Shown here: positions 6,834-15,314 of the stretch, in pieces
Numbering within the stretch: the first letter of the stretch is position 1
Layout: the number at the start of each line of letters is the position of its first letter
Origin: Pseudomonas sp. LS1212
GTDB lineage: Bacteria > Pseudomonadota > Gammaproteobacteria > Pseudomonadales > Pseudomonadaceae
Reading direction: 5' to 3'
Length of the DNA: 64,000 bases
Assembly (NCBI RefSeq): GCF_024741815.1
Contig: NZ_CP102951.1
Span: 1,153,001-1,217,000 of the forward strand
Notes under the pieces: generated by a model
Databases searched by the model: none
What the model was told of the DNA's origin: nothing
Seen by the model: only the letters and a program-made list of their open reading frames with translations
Position numbers and translations under genes: made by a program

Positions 6834-7040
6834 ATGACCATTTTGTATAGCAACAAGGCGAACGGCGACTTGGGCGAAGCCTTCGGCGAACTGGAAGCGC
6901 TGTTTCATGCGATGACCCAGATTGTACCGGTATCTCACCGCAAACCTAGGCGGGCGATGACGGTACACCTCAACTATAAGGCTGACGGTGCGCTGGACTC
7001 GATCCTGGCCCTGCCCACGCATGCGGGTGAGGATGTGTGA
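6834..7040 (+). CDS. small cassette protein, 68 residues
   Basis: A strong AGGAGG lies 9 bases before ATG 6834. The protein contains a short helical segment (GDLGEAFGELEALFHAMTQI) and a basic middle (SHRKPRRAMTVHLNY). Its stop codon is followed immediately by the next ATG at 7041. No family is recognised; the good ribosome site suggests appreciable expression. Confidence 0.6.
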   Translation: MTILYSNKANGDLGEAFGELEALFHAMTQIVPVSHRKPRRAMTVHLNYKADGALDSILALPTHAGEDV

Positions 7041-7688
7041 ATGGCTACCCGAGGCCGTCCAAAGGGCTGTGTCAAAACCGGCGGCCGGATTAAAGGCAGC
7101 TTGGATAAAAACCAGCGGCAATTAATCACGGGCGAAATCGCCAACGACATTTTGGCGGTGTACCAAGCCATGGGCGGTGCAGCCTTTCTCCTCGACTACG
7201 CCAAGACCCGACCCGAAGCCTTCATCCGCGACTGTCTGTCCCGGTTGATGCCCGCGCCACAAAAAGATGATGCCGTCGATATCCAGACCAATGTGCAGGT
7301 AAACATCGACGGTGAATTTGAAGCGGCTCGCAGAATCGCCTTTGCCTTGTCCAAGGCTGCTTATGCACTCAAAGAGCGGGAGCCGGTGGCGACAGTGACA
7401 CCGCAGGAAGCCTGCAACCCACACTGGCAGCCACCTGATGCCATACCCGACAGCATGCCCTTGCTATCACCTGAACCCATCGAAGATCCCGAGCGTGAAC
7501 GTTGGGCCAGTGAGCTACACCTGTCCGATGAAGAGCGCGCTGACCAGAGACTGATACGCCAGACCAAGGAAGCCAACCTGACAAACTACATTGGTTCGAG
7601 TGCAGAGCAGTGTGGCCCCGGTCCTGTCCGGCCCAGCCCTGCACAGTCGATCACGATCAATGGGCAACGCTTCCGGAAACCGCGTTAG
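7041..7688 (+). CDS. small-terminase-like DNA-packaging protein
   Basis: The protein has 215 residues. The first 75 resemble small-terminase-like phage proteins: a basic GRPKGxxKTGGRxKGS start, then a helical AVYQAMGGAAFLLDYAKTRPEAFIRDCLSRLMP segment, the pattern LGGxxYLxxLAxxxPxxFxxLLxRLLP of those proteins. The remaining 140 residues are polar, proline-rich and not recognised. No large terminase follows: instead the gene meets a convergent small gene by a 4-base overlap. In a satellite, a separate small terminase could redirect a helper phage's packaging motor to its own DNA; that is inference from known satellites, not shown here. Confidence 0.55.
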   Translation: MATRGRPKGCVKTGGRIKGSLDKNQRQLITGEIANDILAVYQAMGGAAFLLDYAKTRPEAFIRDCLSRLMPAPQKDDAVDIQTNVQVNIDGEFEAARRIAFALSKAAYALKEREPVATVTPQEACNPHWQPPDAIPDSMPLLSPEPIEDPERERWASELHLSDEERADQRLIRQTKEANLTNYIGSSAEQCGPGPVRPSPAQSITINGQRFRKPR

Positions 7689-7864
7689 GTGAAATCCAGT
7701 TCGCTCGCAGGGCTATGCTGCGGTGGATTTTGCGCTGGTTCATCCGGAAACAGATCCATCTGTGGATCGGGTTCCGGGTTCAGGTCGATGAGTTGGCCGG
7801 TCACCAGATCAAGGGCCGGATGGCTGAAGACTGACAGGTCTGTGTCGTCGAGGATGATGAGCAT
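7685..7864 (-). CDS. 59-residue acidic protein, convergent with the cassette
   Basis: Read on the minus strand, GGAGA lies 8 bases before an ATG at 7864 and the frame runs 59 codons to TAA at 7685. The product begins MLIILDDTDLSVFSHPALDLV and continues acidic and proline-rich, with little chance composition. It overlaps the last four bases of the small-terminase-like gene tail to tail. It is the gene nearest the tRNA end of the element, a position often held by excision or regulatory genes, but it has no recognisable DNA-binding motif. Confidence 0.55.
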   Translation of the reverse strand: MLIILDDTDLSVFSHPALDLVTGQLIDLNPEPDPQMDLFPDEPAQNPPQHSPASELDFT

Positions 7865-7952
7865 GGTGCAGTCTCCGCTTTAGCAGTATTGGGCGCCCTG
7901 CAATTGGGAAGTAAATCGGCGCGGTTTCCATCCTACACCCCGACCAGTACCC

Positions 7953-7969
7953 TCACCAGCCGCTGGTGA
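7953..7969. promoter_or_regulatory. perfect 8-bp-arm palindrome near the element end
   Basis: TCACCAGC and GCTGGTGA flank a single C, a perfect dyad 90 bases upstream of the minus-strand 59-residue gene and 150 bases from the tRNA. It could be an operator for that gene or a recombination accessory site. Sequence alone does not decide. Confidence 0.35.
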
Positions 7970-8056
7970 CTTCGGTGTAACCCTAGAGTAACCCGCCAAG
8001 TGTCTACACAACTGTAGGCCCTTGTTTTGTATGGGGTTCTGGAGAATTGCAGGCAT

Positions 8057-8087
8057 AAAAAAACCGGCTCAATCGGCCGGTTTTTTT
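8057..8087. terminator. bidirectional Rho-independent terminator next to tRNA-Leu
   Basis: Seven A, CCGGC-n7-GCCGG, seven T. It lies about 40 bases beyond the tRNA 3' end on the minus strand and can stop transcription from either side. Confidence 0.85.
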
Positions 8088-8125
8088 GCTGAGAGGCTGG
8101 TAGAGGTCTCTCAGTTACTGCTGTT

Positions 8126-8210
8126 TGGTGCCCCGAGGGAGACTCGAACTCCCACTCCTTTCGAAAACGGATTTTGAATCCGCCGCGTCTACCAATTCCG
8201 CCATCAGGGC
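8126..8210 (-). tRNA. tRNA-Leu (anticodon CAA)
   Basis: On the minus strand an 85-base gene begins GCCCTGATGGCGGAATTGG and ends GGGGCACCA with encoded CCA. It has the long variable arm of leucine tRNAs, the TTCGAGTC T-loop and an anticodon loop TTCAAAA giving CAA. The mobile element lies on its 3' side (lower coordinates), the usual side for tyrosine-recombinase integration into tRNA genes. The gene is intact. Confidence 0.97.
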
Positions 8211-8223
8211 TTGCTGGCGGCGA

Positions 8224-8252
8224 AGTTTAGAGATGAGCTTACCGTTGGTCAA
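8224..8252 (-). promoter_or_regulatory. sigma-70 promoter of tRNA-Leu
   Basis: On the minus strand TTGACC (8247-8252) and TAAACT (8224-8229) are separated by exactly 17 bases and lie 14 bases before the tRNA 5' end. It fits a housekeeping promoter. Confidence 0.7.
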
Positions 8253-8318
8253 CAGGTTTCATGGTCAATTTTTACTATTTCCGCTAAACTTTGCGGCCCT
8301 GTCGAACCGAACCCCATC

Positions 8319-9383
8319 ATGCGCGTCGCCGATTTTGCCTTTGAGCTCCCTGATTCCCTGATCGCTCGCCACCCTTTGGCCGAGCGCCATAGCAGCCGCC
8401 TGCTGACCCTGGATGGGCCGAGCGGGGCGCTGGCACACCGTCAGTTCACTGATTTGCTGGAGCATTTGCGCCCTGGCGATCTGATGGTGTTCAACAATAC
8501 CCGGGTGATTCCGGCGCGTTTGTTTGGCCAGAAGGCCTCCGGCGGCAAGCTGGAGATTCTGGTGGAGCGCGTGCTCGACAGCCATCGGGTGCTGGCCCAT
8601 GTGCGTTCGAGCAAGTCGCCCAAGCCGGGCTCGCAGATTCTGCTCGAGGGCGGTGGTGAGGCTGAAATGGTCGCGCGCCATGATGCCTTGTTCGAGCTGC
8701 GCTTCTCTGAAGAAGTGCTGCCGCTGCTCGACCGCATCGGCCATATGCCGTTGCCGCCTTATATAGACCGCCCCGACGAAGGCGCCGACCGTGAGCGTTA
8801 CCAGACGGTCTATGCCGAGCGCTCCGGTGCGGTGGCGGCGCCGACCGCCGGGCTGCATTTCGATGACGAGCTGCTGGCGGCGATCAAGGCCAAGGGCGTC
8901 GAGATGGCGTTCGTTACCCTGCACGTGGGGGCCGGGACCTTTCAGCCGGTGCGCGTGGAGCGTCTCGAAGACCACCACATGCATAAAGAGTGGCTGGAAG
9001 TCGGTCAGGACGTGGTCGATGCCGTGGCTGCTTGCCGTGAGCGCGGCGGCCGAGTGGTGGCAGTAGGCACTACCAGCGTGCGTTCGCTGGAAAGCGCAGC
9101 ACGCGACGGTGTGCTCAAGCCGTTCAGCGGCGACACCGATATCTTTATTTTCCCGGGACGGCCGTTTCATGTGGTCGACGCCCTGGTCACCAACTTTCAT
9201 TTGCCGGAGTCCACGCTGTTGATGCTGGTCTCGGCCTTCGCCGGTTATCCCGAGACCATGGCGGCCTACAAGGCTGCGGTGGAAAACGGCTACCGCTTCT
9301 TCAGTTACGGTGATGCGATGTTCATCACCCGCAATCCGGCGCCGCAAGCCCCCAAGGAAATCGCGCCCGAGGATCCAGCATGA
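8319..9383 (+). CDS. queA: S-adenosylmethionine:tRNA ribosyltransferase-isomerase
   Basis: QueA transfers and rearranges the ribosyl part of S-adenosylmethionine onto preQ1 in tRNA to give epoxyqueuosine. The 354-residue product matches the family in length. Conserved parts seen are the N-terminal FNNTRVIPARL segment, AAPTAGLHF near residue 178 and the C-terminal LVTNFHLPESTLLMLVSAFAG. ATG 8319 gives the usual MRVADFxFELP start; the frame is open further upstream, but into the tRNA. Its stop overlaps the tgt start (ATGA), so the two queuosine genes are coupled. Confidence 0.97.
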   Translation: MRVADFAFELPDSLIARHPLAERHSSRLLTLDGPSGALAHRQFTDLLEHLRPGDLMVFNNTRVIPARLFGQKASGGKLEILVERVLDSHRVLAHVRSSKSPKPGSQILLEGGGEAEMVARHDALFELRFSEEVLPLLDRIGHMPLPPYIDRPDEGADRERYQTVYAERSGAVAAPTAGLHFDDELLAAIKAKGVEMAFVTLHVGAGTFQPVRVERLEDHHMHKEWLEVGQDVVDAVAACRERGGRVVAVGTTSVRSLESAARDGVLKPFSGDTDIFIFPGRPFHVVDALVTNFHLPESTLLMLVSAFAGYPETMAAYKAAVENGYRFFSYGDAMFITRNPAPQAPKEIAPEDPA

Positions 9384-10513
9384 CCCGCACCTGTCGTATG
9401 TCCTTTGAGTTGCTGGCCACTGACGGTAAAGCGCGTCGTGGCCGCCTGACTTTCCCCCGTGGCGTCGTCGAGACCCCGGCTTTCATGCCGGTGGGCACCT
9501 ATGGCACGGTCAAGGGCATGTTGCCCCGGGATGTCGAGGCCACCGGTGCTCAGATCATCCTCGGCAATACCTTCCACCTGTGGCTGCGCCCGGGCATGGA
9601 AGTGATCAAGGCGCACGGTGACCTGCACGATTTCATGCAGTGGAACGGCCCGATCCTGACCGACTCCGGCGGTTTCCAGGTGTTCAGCCTGGGCGCCATG
9701 CGCAAGATCAAGGAAGAGGGCGTGACCTTCGCTTCCCCGGTCGATGGCGCCAAGGTGTTCATGGGCCCGGAAGAGTCGATGCAGGTCCAGCGCGACCTGG
9801 GCTCGGACATCGTGATGATTTTCGACGAGTGCACGCCGTACCCGGCCGACGAAGACGTGGCGCGCATCTCCATGGAGCTGTCGCTGCGCTGGGCCCAGCG
9901 TTCCAAGAACGCCCACGGTGAAAACACCGCGGCGCTGTTCGGCATCGTCCAGGGGGGCATGCACCAGGACCTGCGCATGCGTTCGCTCGAAGGCCTGGAC
10001 AAGATCGGCTTCGACGGCCTGGCCATCGGTGGCCTGTCGGTGGGCGAGCCCAAGCATGAAATGATCAGGGTGCTCGACTATTTGCCAGGTCAGATGCCGG
10101 CTGACAAACCTCGTTACCTTATGGGGGTGGGCAAACCGGAAGATCTCGTTGAGGGTGTGCGCCGCGGCGTCGACATGTTCGACTGCGTGATGCCCACGCG
10201 CAATGCGCGCAACGGTCATCTGTTTATCGATACAGGCGTGCTGAAGATCCGTAACGCGTTCCATCGCCATGATGATTCGCCGCTCGATCCAACCTGTGAC
10301 TGCTACACCTGCCAGAACTTCTCCCGCGCGTATCTGCACCATTTGGACAAGTGCGGCGAAATGCTGGGTAGCATGTTGAATACCATCCACAATTTGCGGC
10401 ATTACCAGCGCCTGATGGCTGGTTTACGCGAGGCTATTCAACAAGGTACATTGGCCGCCTTTGTCGATGCCTTCTATGCCAAGCGCGGGCTGCCTGTGCC
10501 GCCTTTGGACTGA
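9380..10513 (+). CDS. tgt: queuine/preQ1 tRNA-guanine transglycosylase
   Basis: Tgt exchanges guanine 34 of GUN-anticodon tRNAs for preQ1, the step before QueA. The 377-residue protein shows LTDSGGFQVFSLG (around residues 92-104), FDCVMPTRNARNGHLF with the catalytic aspartate, and the zinc site CDCYTC followed by a downstream histidine near the C-terminus. ATG 9380 overlaps the queA stop. The order queA-tgt-yajC-secD-secF is the standard gammaproteobacterial one. Confidence 0.98.
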   Translation: MTRTCRMSFELLATDGKARRGRLTFPRGVVETPAFMPVGTYGTVKGMLPRDVEATGAQIILGNTFHLWLRPGMEVIKAHGDLHDFMQWNGPILTDSGGFQVFSLGAMRKIKEEGVTFASPVDGAKVFMGPEESMQVQRDLGSDIVMIFDECTPYPADEDVARISMELSLRWAQRSKNAHGENTAALFGIVQGGMHQDLRMRSLEGLDKIGFDGLAIGGLSVGEPKHEMIRVLDYLPGQMPADKPRYLMGVGKPEDLVEGVRRGVDMFDCVMPTRNARNGHLFIDTGVLKIRNAFHRHDDSPLDPTCDCYTCQNFSRAYLHHLDKCGEMLGSMLNTIHNLRHYQRLMAGLREAIQQGTLAAFVDAFYAKRGLPVPPLD

Positions 10514-10558
10514 CGTTTTTCCGACCCTTTCGAGTCCTTTTTGCAACTGGAGTGCTAC

Positions 10559-10900
10559 ATGAGCTTTCTGATCCCTGCCGCTTTCGCGGACGCTGCTGCA
10601 CCTGCCGCTGCTGCTGGCCCTGCCGGTACCGGCTTTGAGTGGATTTTCCTGGTTGGCTTCCTGGTCATCTTCTATCTGATGATCTGGCGCCCACAGGCCA
10701 AACGTGCCAAAGAGCAGAAAAATCTGCTGAGCAGCCTGCAAAAAGGCGACGAAGTCGTTACTTCCGGTGGTATTGCCGGCAAAATCACCAAGGTTGCCGA
10801 TGACTTCGTGGTTGTCGAAGTGTCCGACAACGTTGAGCTGAAGTTCCAGAAGGGCGCCATCGCTGCGACCCTGCCCAAGGGCACGCTCAAAGCGATCTAA
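10559..10900 (+). CDS. yajC: preprotein translocase subunit YajC
   Basis: The protein has 113 residues, with one membrane segment (FEWIFLVGFLVIFYLMIW, about residues 25-42) followed by a cytoplasmic domain with LQKGDEVVTSGGIAGKI, the family signature. It joins SecD and SecF in the accessory complex of the Sec translocon. ATG 10559 is preceded by CTGGAG; an upstream start would add six residues without support. secD follows after about 60 bases, and the GGGGCGCGcaaggCGCCCC stretch between is a small hairpin. Confidence 0.96.
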   Translation: MSFLIPAAFADAAAPAAAAGPAGTGFEWIFLVGFLVIFYLMIWRPQAKRAKEQKNLLSSLQKGDEVVTSGGIAGKITKVADDFVVVEVSDNVELKFQKGAIAATLPKGTLKAI

Positions 10901-10963
10901 GATTCACACTTTTACCAATCGACGGGGCGCGCAAGGCGCCCCGCGTCTTGAACGGGCGGCGTG

Positions 10964-12832
10964 ATGCTGAACAAATACCCTCTGTGGAAATACGTACTGA
11001 TCCTGGCGGTGCTGGTGGTCGGTTTTATTTATTCCGCTCCCAATCTCTATCCTGACGATTCCGCCATTCAGGTCAGTGGCGCAAGTACTGCGCTGCAGGT
11101 CAGTCAGGCCGATCTGGACCGCGTGAGCAGGGCGCTCGCCGATGCCGGTATCCAGGTCAAGTCGGCTACCCTGGCCGAGAAGGGCAAGGGCGGCCTGCTG
11201 CGTCTGGCCAGGCAGGAAGACCAGCTTCCAGCCAAGGACGTGGTGCGCAAGGCGTTGGGTGACGACTATGTCGTGGCACTGAACCTGGCGCCGACCACTC
11301 CGAACTGGTTGCGTAACCTGGCGGCAAGCCCGATGAAGCTGGGCCTGGACTTGTCCGGTGGTGTGCACTTCCTGCTGGAAGTGGACATGGACAAAGCACT
11401 CGATGCCCGCTTGAAAGTCTACGAAGGCGATGTAAAGTCCCTGTTGCGTAAAGAGCGCGTGCGTTATCGCAGCCTGCCGCAGCAAGCCAATGCGATCCAG
11501 TTGGGCTTCAGCGACGAAGCGTCGCGCGAGCAGGCCCGTGCGCTGATCCGCAAGAATTTCAACGATTTCGAGCTGACCACGACCGAACGTAACGGAATGG
11601 CGGTGCTGAACCTGGCCATGACCCCGGCCAAGCTGGCGGAAATTCGTGAGTACTCGATCAAGCAGAACTTGACCACGGTCCGTAACCGGGTCAATGAGCT
11701 GGGCGTGGCCGAGCCACTGGTTCAGCGCCAGGGTGCCAACCGCATCGTGGTCGAGCTGCCAGGCGTGCAGGACACCGCCGAAGCCAAGCGTATTCTCGGC
11801 AAGACCGCGAACCTCGAGTTCCGTCTGGGTGCCGAGCCGGGTGCTTCGAAAGCCACCACCGAATCCTTCGAGTTCCGTGAAGGCGGTCGTCCGCCTGCGG
11901 CAGTCGAGCGCGGCCTGATCATCACCGGTGACCAGGTGACCGACGCCCAGGCGAGCTTCGACGAGCAGGGTCAACCGCAGGTAAACATCCGTCTCGATGG
12001 CCACGGCGGCGAGCTGATGAGCCGCGCCACGCGCAGCAACGTCGGTCGCAGCATGGCGGTGATCTTCATCGAGCAGCGCCCGATGACCCGCTACGAGAAG
12101 AAAGTCGTCGACGGCGTCGAGAAGGAAGTGCCGGTCCAGACCTTCAAGGAAGAGAAGCGCATCATCAGCCTGGCGACCATCCAGTCGCCGCTGGGCAGCC
12201 AGTTCCGGATCACCGGTCTGACCGGCCAGGGCGAATCTTCCGAGCTGGCACTGCTGTTGCGTGCCGGTGGCCTGGCTGCACCGATGTACTTTGCTGAAGA
12301 GCGCACCATTGGCCCGAGCCTGGGTGCCGACAACATCGTCAAGGGTATCGATGCCTCCCTCTGGGGCATGCTCTTCGTATCGCTGTTCATTATCGCCATC
12401 TATCGCTTCTTCGGCATTATCGCCACGGTCGCGCTGGCGGTGAACATGGTCATGTTGCTGGCCTTGATGTCCTTGCTGGGGGCGACGCTGACCCTGCCAG
12501 GTATCGCCGGTATCGTTCTGACCATGGGTATGGCGGTGGACGCCAACGTGCTGATCTTCTCGCGGATTCGTGAAGAGATCGCCAATGGCATGTCCGTCCA
12601 GCGCGCCATCCACGAAGGTTTCGACCGTGCCTACACGGCGATTCTCGACGCCAACCTGACGACGCTGCTGGTCGGCGGCATTCTCTTTGCGATGGGCACA
12701 GGCCCCGTCAAGGGCTTTGCCGTCACCATGTCCCTCGGGATCTTTACCTCGATGTTCACGGCCATCATGGTGACCCGCGCAATGGTCAACCTGATCTACG
12801 GCGGTCGTGACTTCAAGAAGTTGTGGATTTAA
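10964..12832 (+). CDS. secD: protein translocase subunit SecD
   Basis: The protein has 622 residues. The start MLNKYPLWKYVLILAVLVV forms the first membrane helix, followed by a large periplasmic domain with the GLDLSGGVHFLLEVD motif (about 126-140). Five more membrane helices fill residues about 460-610, with TMGMAVDANVLIFSRIREE near 520-540. It uses the proton gradient to pull preproteins through SecYEG. A GTG one codon earlier is also possible. secF starts 9 bases after the stop. Confidence 0.98.
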   Translation: MLNKYPLWKYVLILAVLVVGFIYSAPNLYPDDSAIQVSGASTALQVSQADLDRVSRALADAGIQVKSATLAEKGKGGLLRLARQEDQLPAKDVVRKALGDDYVVALNLAPTTPNWLRNLAASPMKLGLDLSGGVHFLLEVDMDKALDARLKVYEGDVKSLLRKERVRYRSLPQQANAIQLGFSDEASREQARALIRKNFNDFELTTTERNGMAVLNLAMTPAKLAEIREYSIKQNLTTVRNRVNELGVAEPLVQRQGANRIVVELPGVQDTAEAKRILGKTANLEFRLGAEPGASKATTESFEFREGGRPPAAVERGLIITGDQVTDAQASFDEQGQPQVNIRLDGHGGELMSRATRSNVGRSMAVIFIEQRPMTRYEKKVVDGVEKEVPVQTFKEEKRIISLATIQSPLGSQFRITGLTGQGESSELALLLRAGGLAAPMYFAEERTIGPSLGADNIVKGIDASLWGMLFVSLFIIAIYRFFGIIATVALAVNMVMLLALMSLLGATLTLPGIAGIVLTMGMAVDANVLIFSRIREEIANGMSVQRAIHEGFDRAYTAILDANLTTLLVGGILFAMGTGPVKGFAVTMSLGIFTSMFTAIMVTRAMVNLIYGGRDFKKLWI

Positions 12833-12841
12833 GGGGCTGCC

Positions 12842-13753
12842 ATGAAACGTACCATCAACTTCATGGGCGTTCGCAACGTTGCGTTCGCCGTCACCATGCT
12901 CCTGACTGCGCTGGCGTTGTTCAGCTGGTTCTACAAGGGGCTCAACTTCGGCCTGGACTTCACTGGCGGTACGCTCATCGAGCTGACCTACGAGCGTCCG
13001 GCAGACCTGTCCAAGGTTCGCGAGGAGCTGGTTCAGTCCGGTTTCAAGGATGCCGTGGTCCAGAGCTTCGGCGCGACCACCGACCTGCTGGTGCGCATGC
13101 CGGGCGACGATCCGAGCCTGGGCAACCAGGTGGCTGCTGCCCTGCAGAAAATTGGTGGCGACAACCCGCCCGTGGTCAAGCGCGTTGAGTTCGTGGGGCC
13201 GCAGGTCGGTGAAGAGCTGCGCGACCAGGGCGGCCTCGGCATGCTCCTGGCGCTGGGCGGGATCCTGATCTACCTGGCCTTCCGCTTTCAGTGGAAGTTC
13301 GCGGTTGGTGCCATCGTTTCGCTGATCCACGACGTGGTCGTCACCCTGGGTATCCTTTCGTTCTTCCAGATCACCTTTGACCTGACGGTATTGGCGGCGG
13401 TGCTGGCGATCATCGGCTACTCGCTCAACGACACCATCGTGGTCTTCGACCGGGTCCGGGAAAACTTCCGGGTGCTGCGCAAGGCGTCCCTGATCGAGAA
13501 CATCAACATCTCGACCACCCAGACCCTGCTGCGGACCATGGCGACGTCGATCTCGACGCTGCTGGCCATTGTTGCGCTGCTGGTCTTCGGTGGCGACAAC
13601 CTGTTCGGTTTCTCCATCGCGCTGTTCATTGGTGTGCTGGCGGGTACCTACTCGTCGATCTACATCGCCAACGTGGTGTTGATATGGCTGAACCTGACCA
13701 GTGAGGACCTGATTCCTCCGGCTGTGACCACCGAGGTGGATGAGCGCCCGTAA
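12842..13753 (+). CDS. secF: protein translocase subunit SecF
   Basis: The protein has 303 residues, partner of SecD in the membrane. The N-terminal helix is followed by GLDFTGGTLIELTYERP (the SecF form of the P1 motif), then five membrane helices including AIIGYSLNDTIVVFDRVREN and TSISTLLAIVALLVFGG. The gene has GGGGCTGCC before the ATG and ends 32 bases before a strong terminator, closing the queA-to-secF unit. Confidence 0.98.
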   Translation: MKRTINFMGVRNVAFAVTMLLTALALFSWFYKGLNFGLDFTGGTLIELTYERPADLSKVREELVQSGFKDAVVQSFGATTDLLVRMPGDDPSLGNQVAAALQKIGGDNPPVVKRVEFVGPQVGEELRDQGGLGMLLALGGILIYLAFRFQWKFAVGAIVSLIHDVVVTLGILSFFQITFDLTVLAAVLAIIGYSLNDTIVVFDRVRENFRVLRKASLIENINISTTQTLLRTMATSISTLLAIVALLVFGGDNLFGFSIALFIGVLAGTYSSIYIANVVLIWLNLTSEDLIPPAVTTEVDERP

Positions 13754-13785
13754 CGGCGACATCCCTTCCTGAGGCATCGGCAAAA

Positions 13786-13815
13786 GGCGCGAGTGTTGAA
13801 CTCGCGCCTTTTTTT
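13786..13815 (+). terminator. Rho-independent terminator after secF
   Basis: GGCGCGAGT-gttga-ACTCGCGCC, a perfect 9-bp stem followed by seven T. Confidence 0.93.
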
Positions 13816-13875
13816 ATACTCCAAGGCAAGGAGAAGGGCGGACTTTGATCCGCGTGTGATGGCCAGGAGGTTCAC

Positions 13876-14424
13876 GTGAACAAGTCGATGCTGGTGGGTG
13901 CGGTTTTGGGTGCTGTCGGCGTGACTGCCGGGGGTGCTGTTGCCACCTACAACTTGGTTAAGAGCGGCCCGGAATATGCCGATGTCCTGGCCGTCGAACC
14001 GATCAATCAAACCGTCAAGACTCCACGCGAGGTGTGCAAGGACGTTAATGTGACCCGGCAAAAACCGGTCAAGGACCAGCATCAGATCGCCGGTAGTGTG
14101 CTGGGTGCGGTGGCCGGTGGTTTGCTGGGTAACCAGGTCGGTGGGGGCACCGGCAAGAAAATTGCCACGGTCGCCGGCGCTGTCGGTGGTGGCTATGCCG
14201 GCAACAAAGTGCAAGAGCACATGCAGAACAATGACACTTACACAACCACCGAGACGCGCTGTAACACGGTAAACGACCTCAGTAGCAAGGTGGTCGGTTA
14301 TAACGTGAAGTACGAGTTGGCAGGCAAGGTCGGGCAGGTGCGGATGGATCGTGATCCGGGCGCGCAGATTCCGGTGGATAAGGAAGGGCGGTTGATTCTG
14401 GGGCAGGCGCAGACTGAACAGTGA
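13876..14424 (+). CDS. glycine-zipper 2TM-domain outer-envelope protein
   Basis: The start is GTG 13876 with a perfect AGGAGG five bases upstream. The 182-residue protein has an N-terminal hydrophobic signal/anchor (MLVGAVLGAVGVTAGGAVATY) without a lipobox cysteine, and a glycine-zipper stretch AGSVLGAVAGGLLGNQVGGG to GGGYAGNK (about residues 74-116) typical of the SlyB/UmoD-like 2TM family. Cysteines at about 55 and 135 could form a disulfide. Such proteins sit in the cell envelope and are linked to envelope stress, but the exact role is unknown. It is monocistronic between two terminators. Confidence 0.8.
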   Translation: MNKSMLVGAVLGAVGVTAGGAVATYNLVKSGPEYADVLAVEPINQTVKTPREVCKDVNVTRQKPVKDQHQIAGSVLGAVAGGLLGNQVGGGTGKKIATVAGAVGGGYAGNKVQEHMQNNDTYTTTETRCNTVNDLSSKVVGYNVKYELAGKVGQVRMDRDPGAQIPVDKEGRLILGQAQTEQ

Positions 14425-14457
14425 GGTTTGCGGTGCCGCCGGATATTCAGGCAAAAA

Positions 14458-14484
14458 AAAAGCACCCCGAGGGGTGCTTTTTTA
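14458..14484. terminator. bidirectional terminator between the glycine-zipper gene and suhB
   Basis: AAAAGCACCCC-ga-GGGGTGCTTTT with A and T runs on both sides serves both converging genes. Confidence 0.92.
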
Positions 14485-14498
14485 TGGGCAGCTAAAGC

Positions 14499-15314
14499 TT
14501 AACGCTTCAGCGAAGCCGGCAGGTGCGGCTGGATCGCCGTCAAAACTGCCTTGAAGCACTTGGTGTTGCCTGCAACGATATGGCCTTTCTCAAGGAAATC
14601 GTGGCCACCGGTGAAGTCGCTGACCAGACCGCCTGCTTCCTGAATCAGCAGTACGCCGGCAGCCATGTCCCATTCGGACAGGCCCGACTCCCAGAATGCA
14701 TCGTAGCGACCGGCAGCGACATAGGCCAGGTCCAGGCTGGCAGCGCCTGCGCGGCGGATGCCGGCAGTCTGGCCGACCAGGCTGCGGAACATGCCCAGGT
14801 AGTTGTCCAGGTTGTCCATCTGGTTGTCACGGAACGGAAAGCCGGTGCCCAGCAGGGCGCCTTCCAGGCTCTTGCGCGGGCTGACGCGCAGGCGGCGGCC
14901 ATTCAGGGCGGCGCCACGACCGCGGCTGGCGGTGAATTCTTCCTGGCGAACCGGGTCGAGAACCACGGCGTGCTCGAGGCGGCCACGGTATTTGCAAGCG
15001 ATGCTCACGGCAAAGTGCGGAACGCCACGCAGGAAGTTGGTGGTGCCGTCCAGTGGGTCGATGATCCACAGGTAGTCTTCGCCTTCACCGCTGCCTGGGT
15101 GCATGCCGGTCTCTTCGCCGAAGATACCGTGGGTCGGATAGGCCTTGCGCAGGGCATTGATGATGCTTTGCTCGGCTGCGCGATCAACCTCGGAGACGTA
15201 ATCCTTGGCGTCTTTTTCGTCGACCTTGATGGTATCCAGGCGCTCGATGGAGCGGAAAATCAATTCACTGGCGCTGCGGGCGGCGCGCAGCGCGATATTC
15301 AGCATGGGCTGCAT
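14499..15314 (-). CDS. suhB: inositol-1-monophosphatase / Nus-complex factor SuhB
   Basis: The protein has 271 residues from ATG 15314 (MQPMLNIALRAARSA); an in-frame upstream ATG exists but would add 24 residues not seen in the family. The Mg-phosphatase motifs are present: GEETG near residue 68, WIIDPLDGTTNF near 85-96 and the C-terminal WDMAAG near 217-222. In enterobacteria SuhB also joins NusA/B/E/G to promote rRNA antitermination. It is transcribed away from trmJ, with 144 bases between the starts, a common pseudomonad arrangement. Confidence 0.96.
   Translation of the reverse strand: MQPMLNIALRAARSASELIFRSIERLDTIKVDEKDAKDYVSEVDRAAEQSIINALRKAYPTHGIFGEETGMHPGSGEGEDYLWIIDPLDGTTNFLRGVPHFAVSIACKYRGRLEHAVVLDPVRQEEFTASRGRGAALNGRRLRVSPRKSLEGALLGTGFPFRDNQMDNLDNYLGMFRSLVGQTAGIRRAGAASLDLAYVAAGRYDAFWESGLSEWDMAAGVLLIQEAGGLVSDFTGGHDFLEKGHIVAGNTKCFKAVLTAIQPHLPASLKR

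Noticed and set aside
7689..7883. Plus-strand frames of 64 and 74 codons after the small-terminase-like gene
   Set aside because: Tryptophan/arginine/serine-rich readings opposite the better supported 59-residue minus-strand gene, with no ribosome site.
8128..8361. A plus-strand frame reading MVPRGRLELPLLSKTDFESAA over the tRNA
   Set aside because: This is the well-known artefact of translating the antisense of a tRNA-Leu gene.
10904..13783. A 959-codon open frame on the minus strand across secD and secF
   Set aside because: Its translation is rich in His, Gln, Arg and Asp with no fold-like pattern, the usual shadow of a GC-rich gene in the opposite frame. SecD and SecF on the plus strand explain the region fully.
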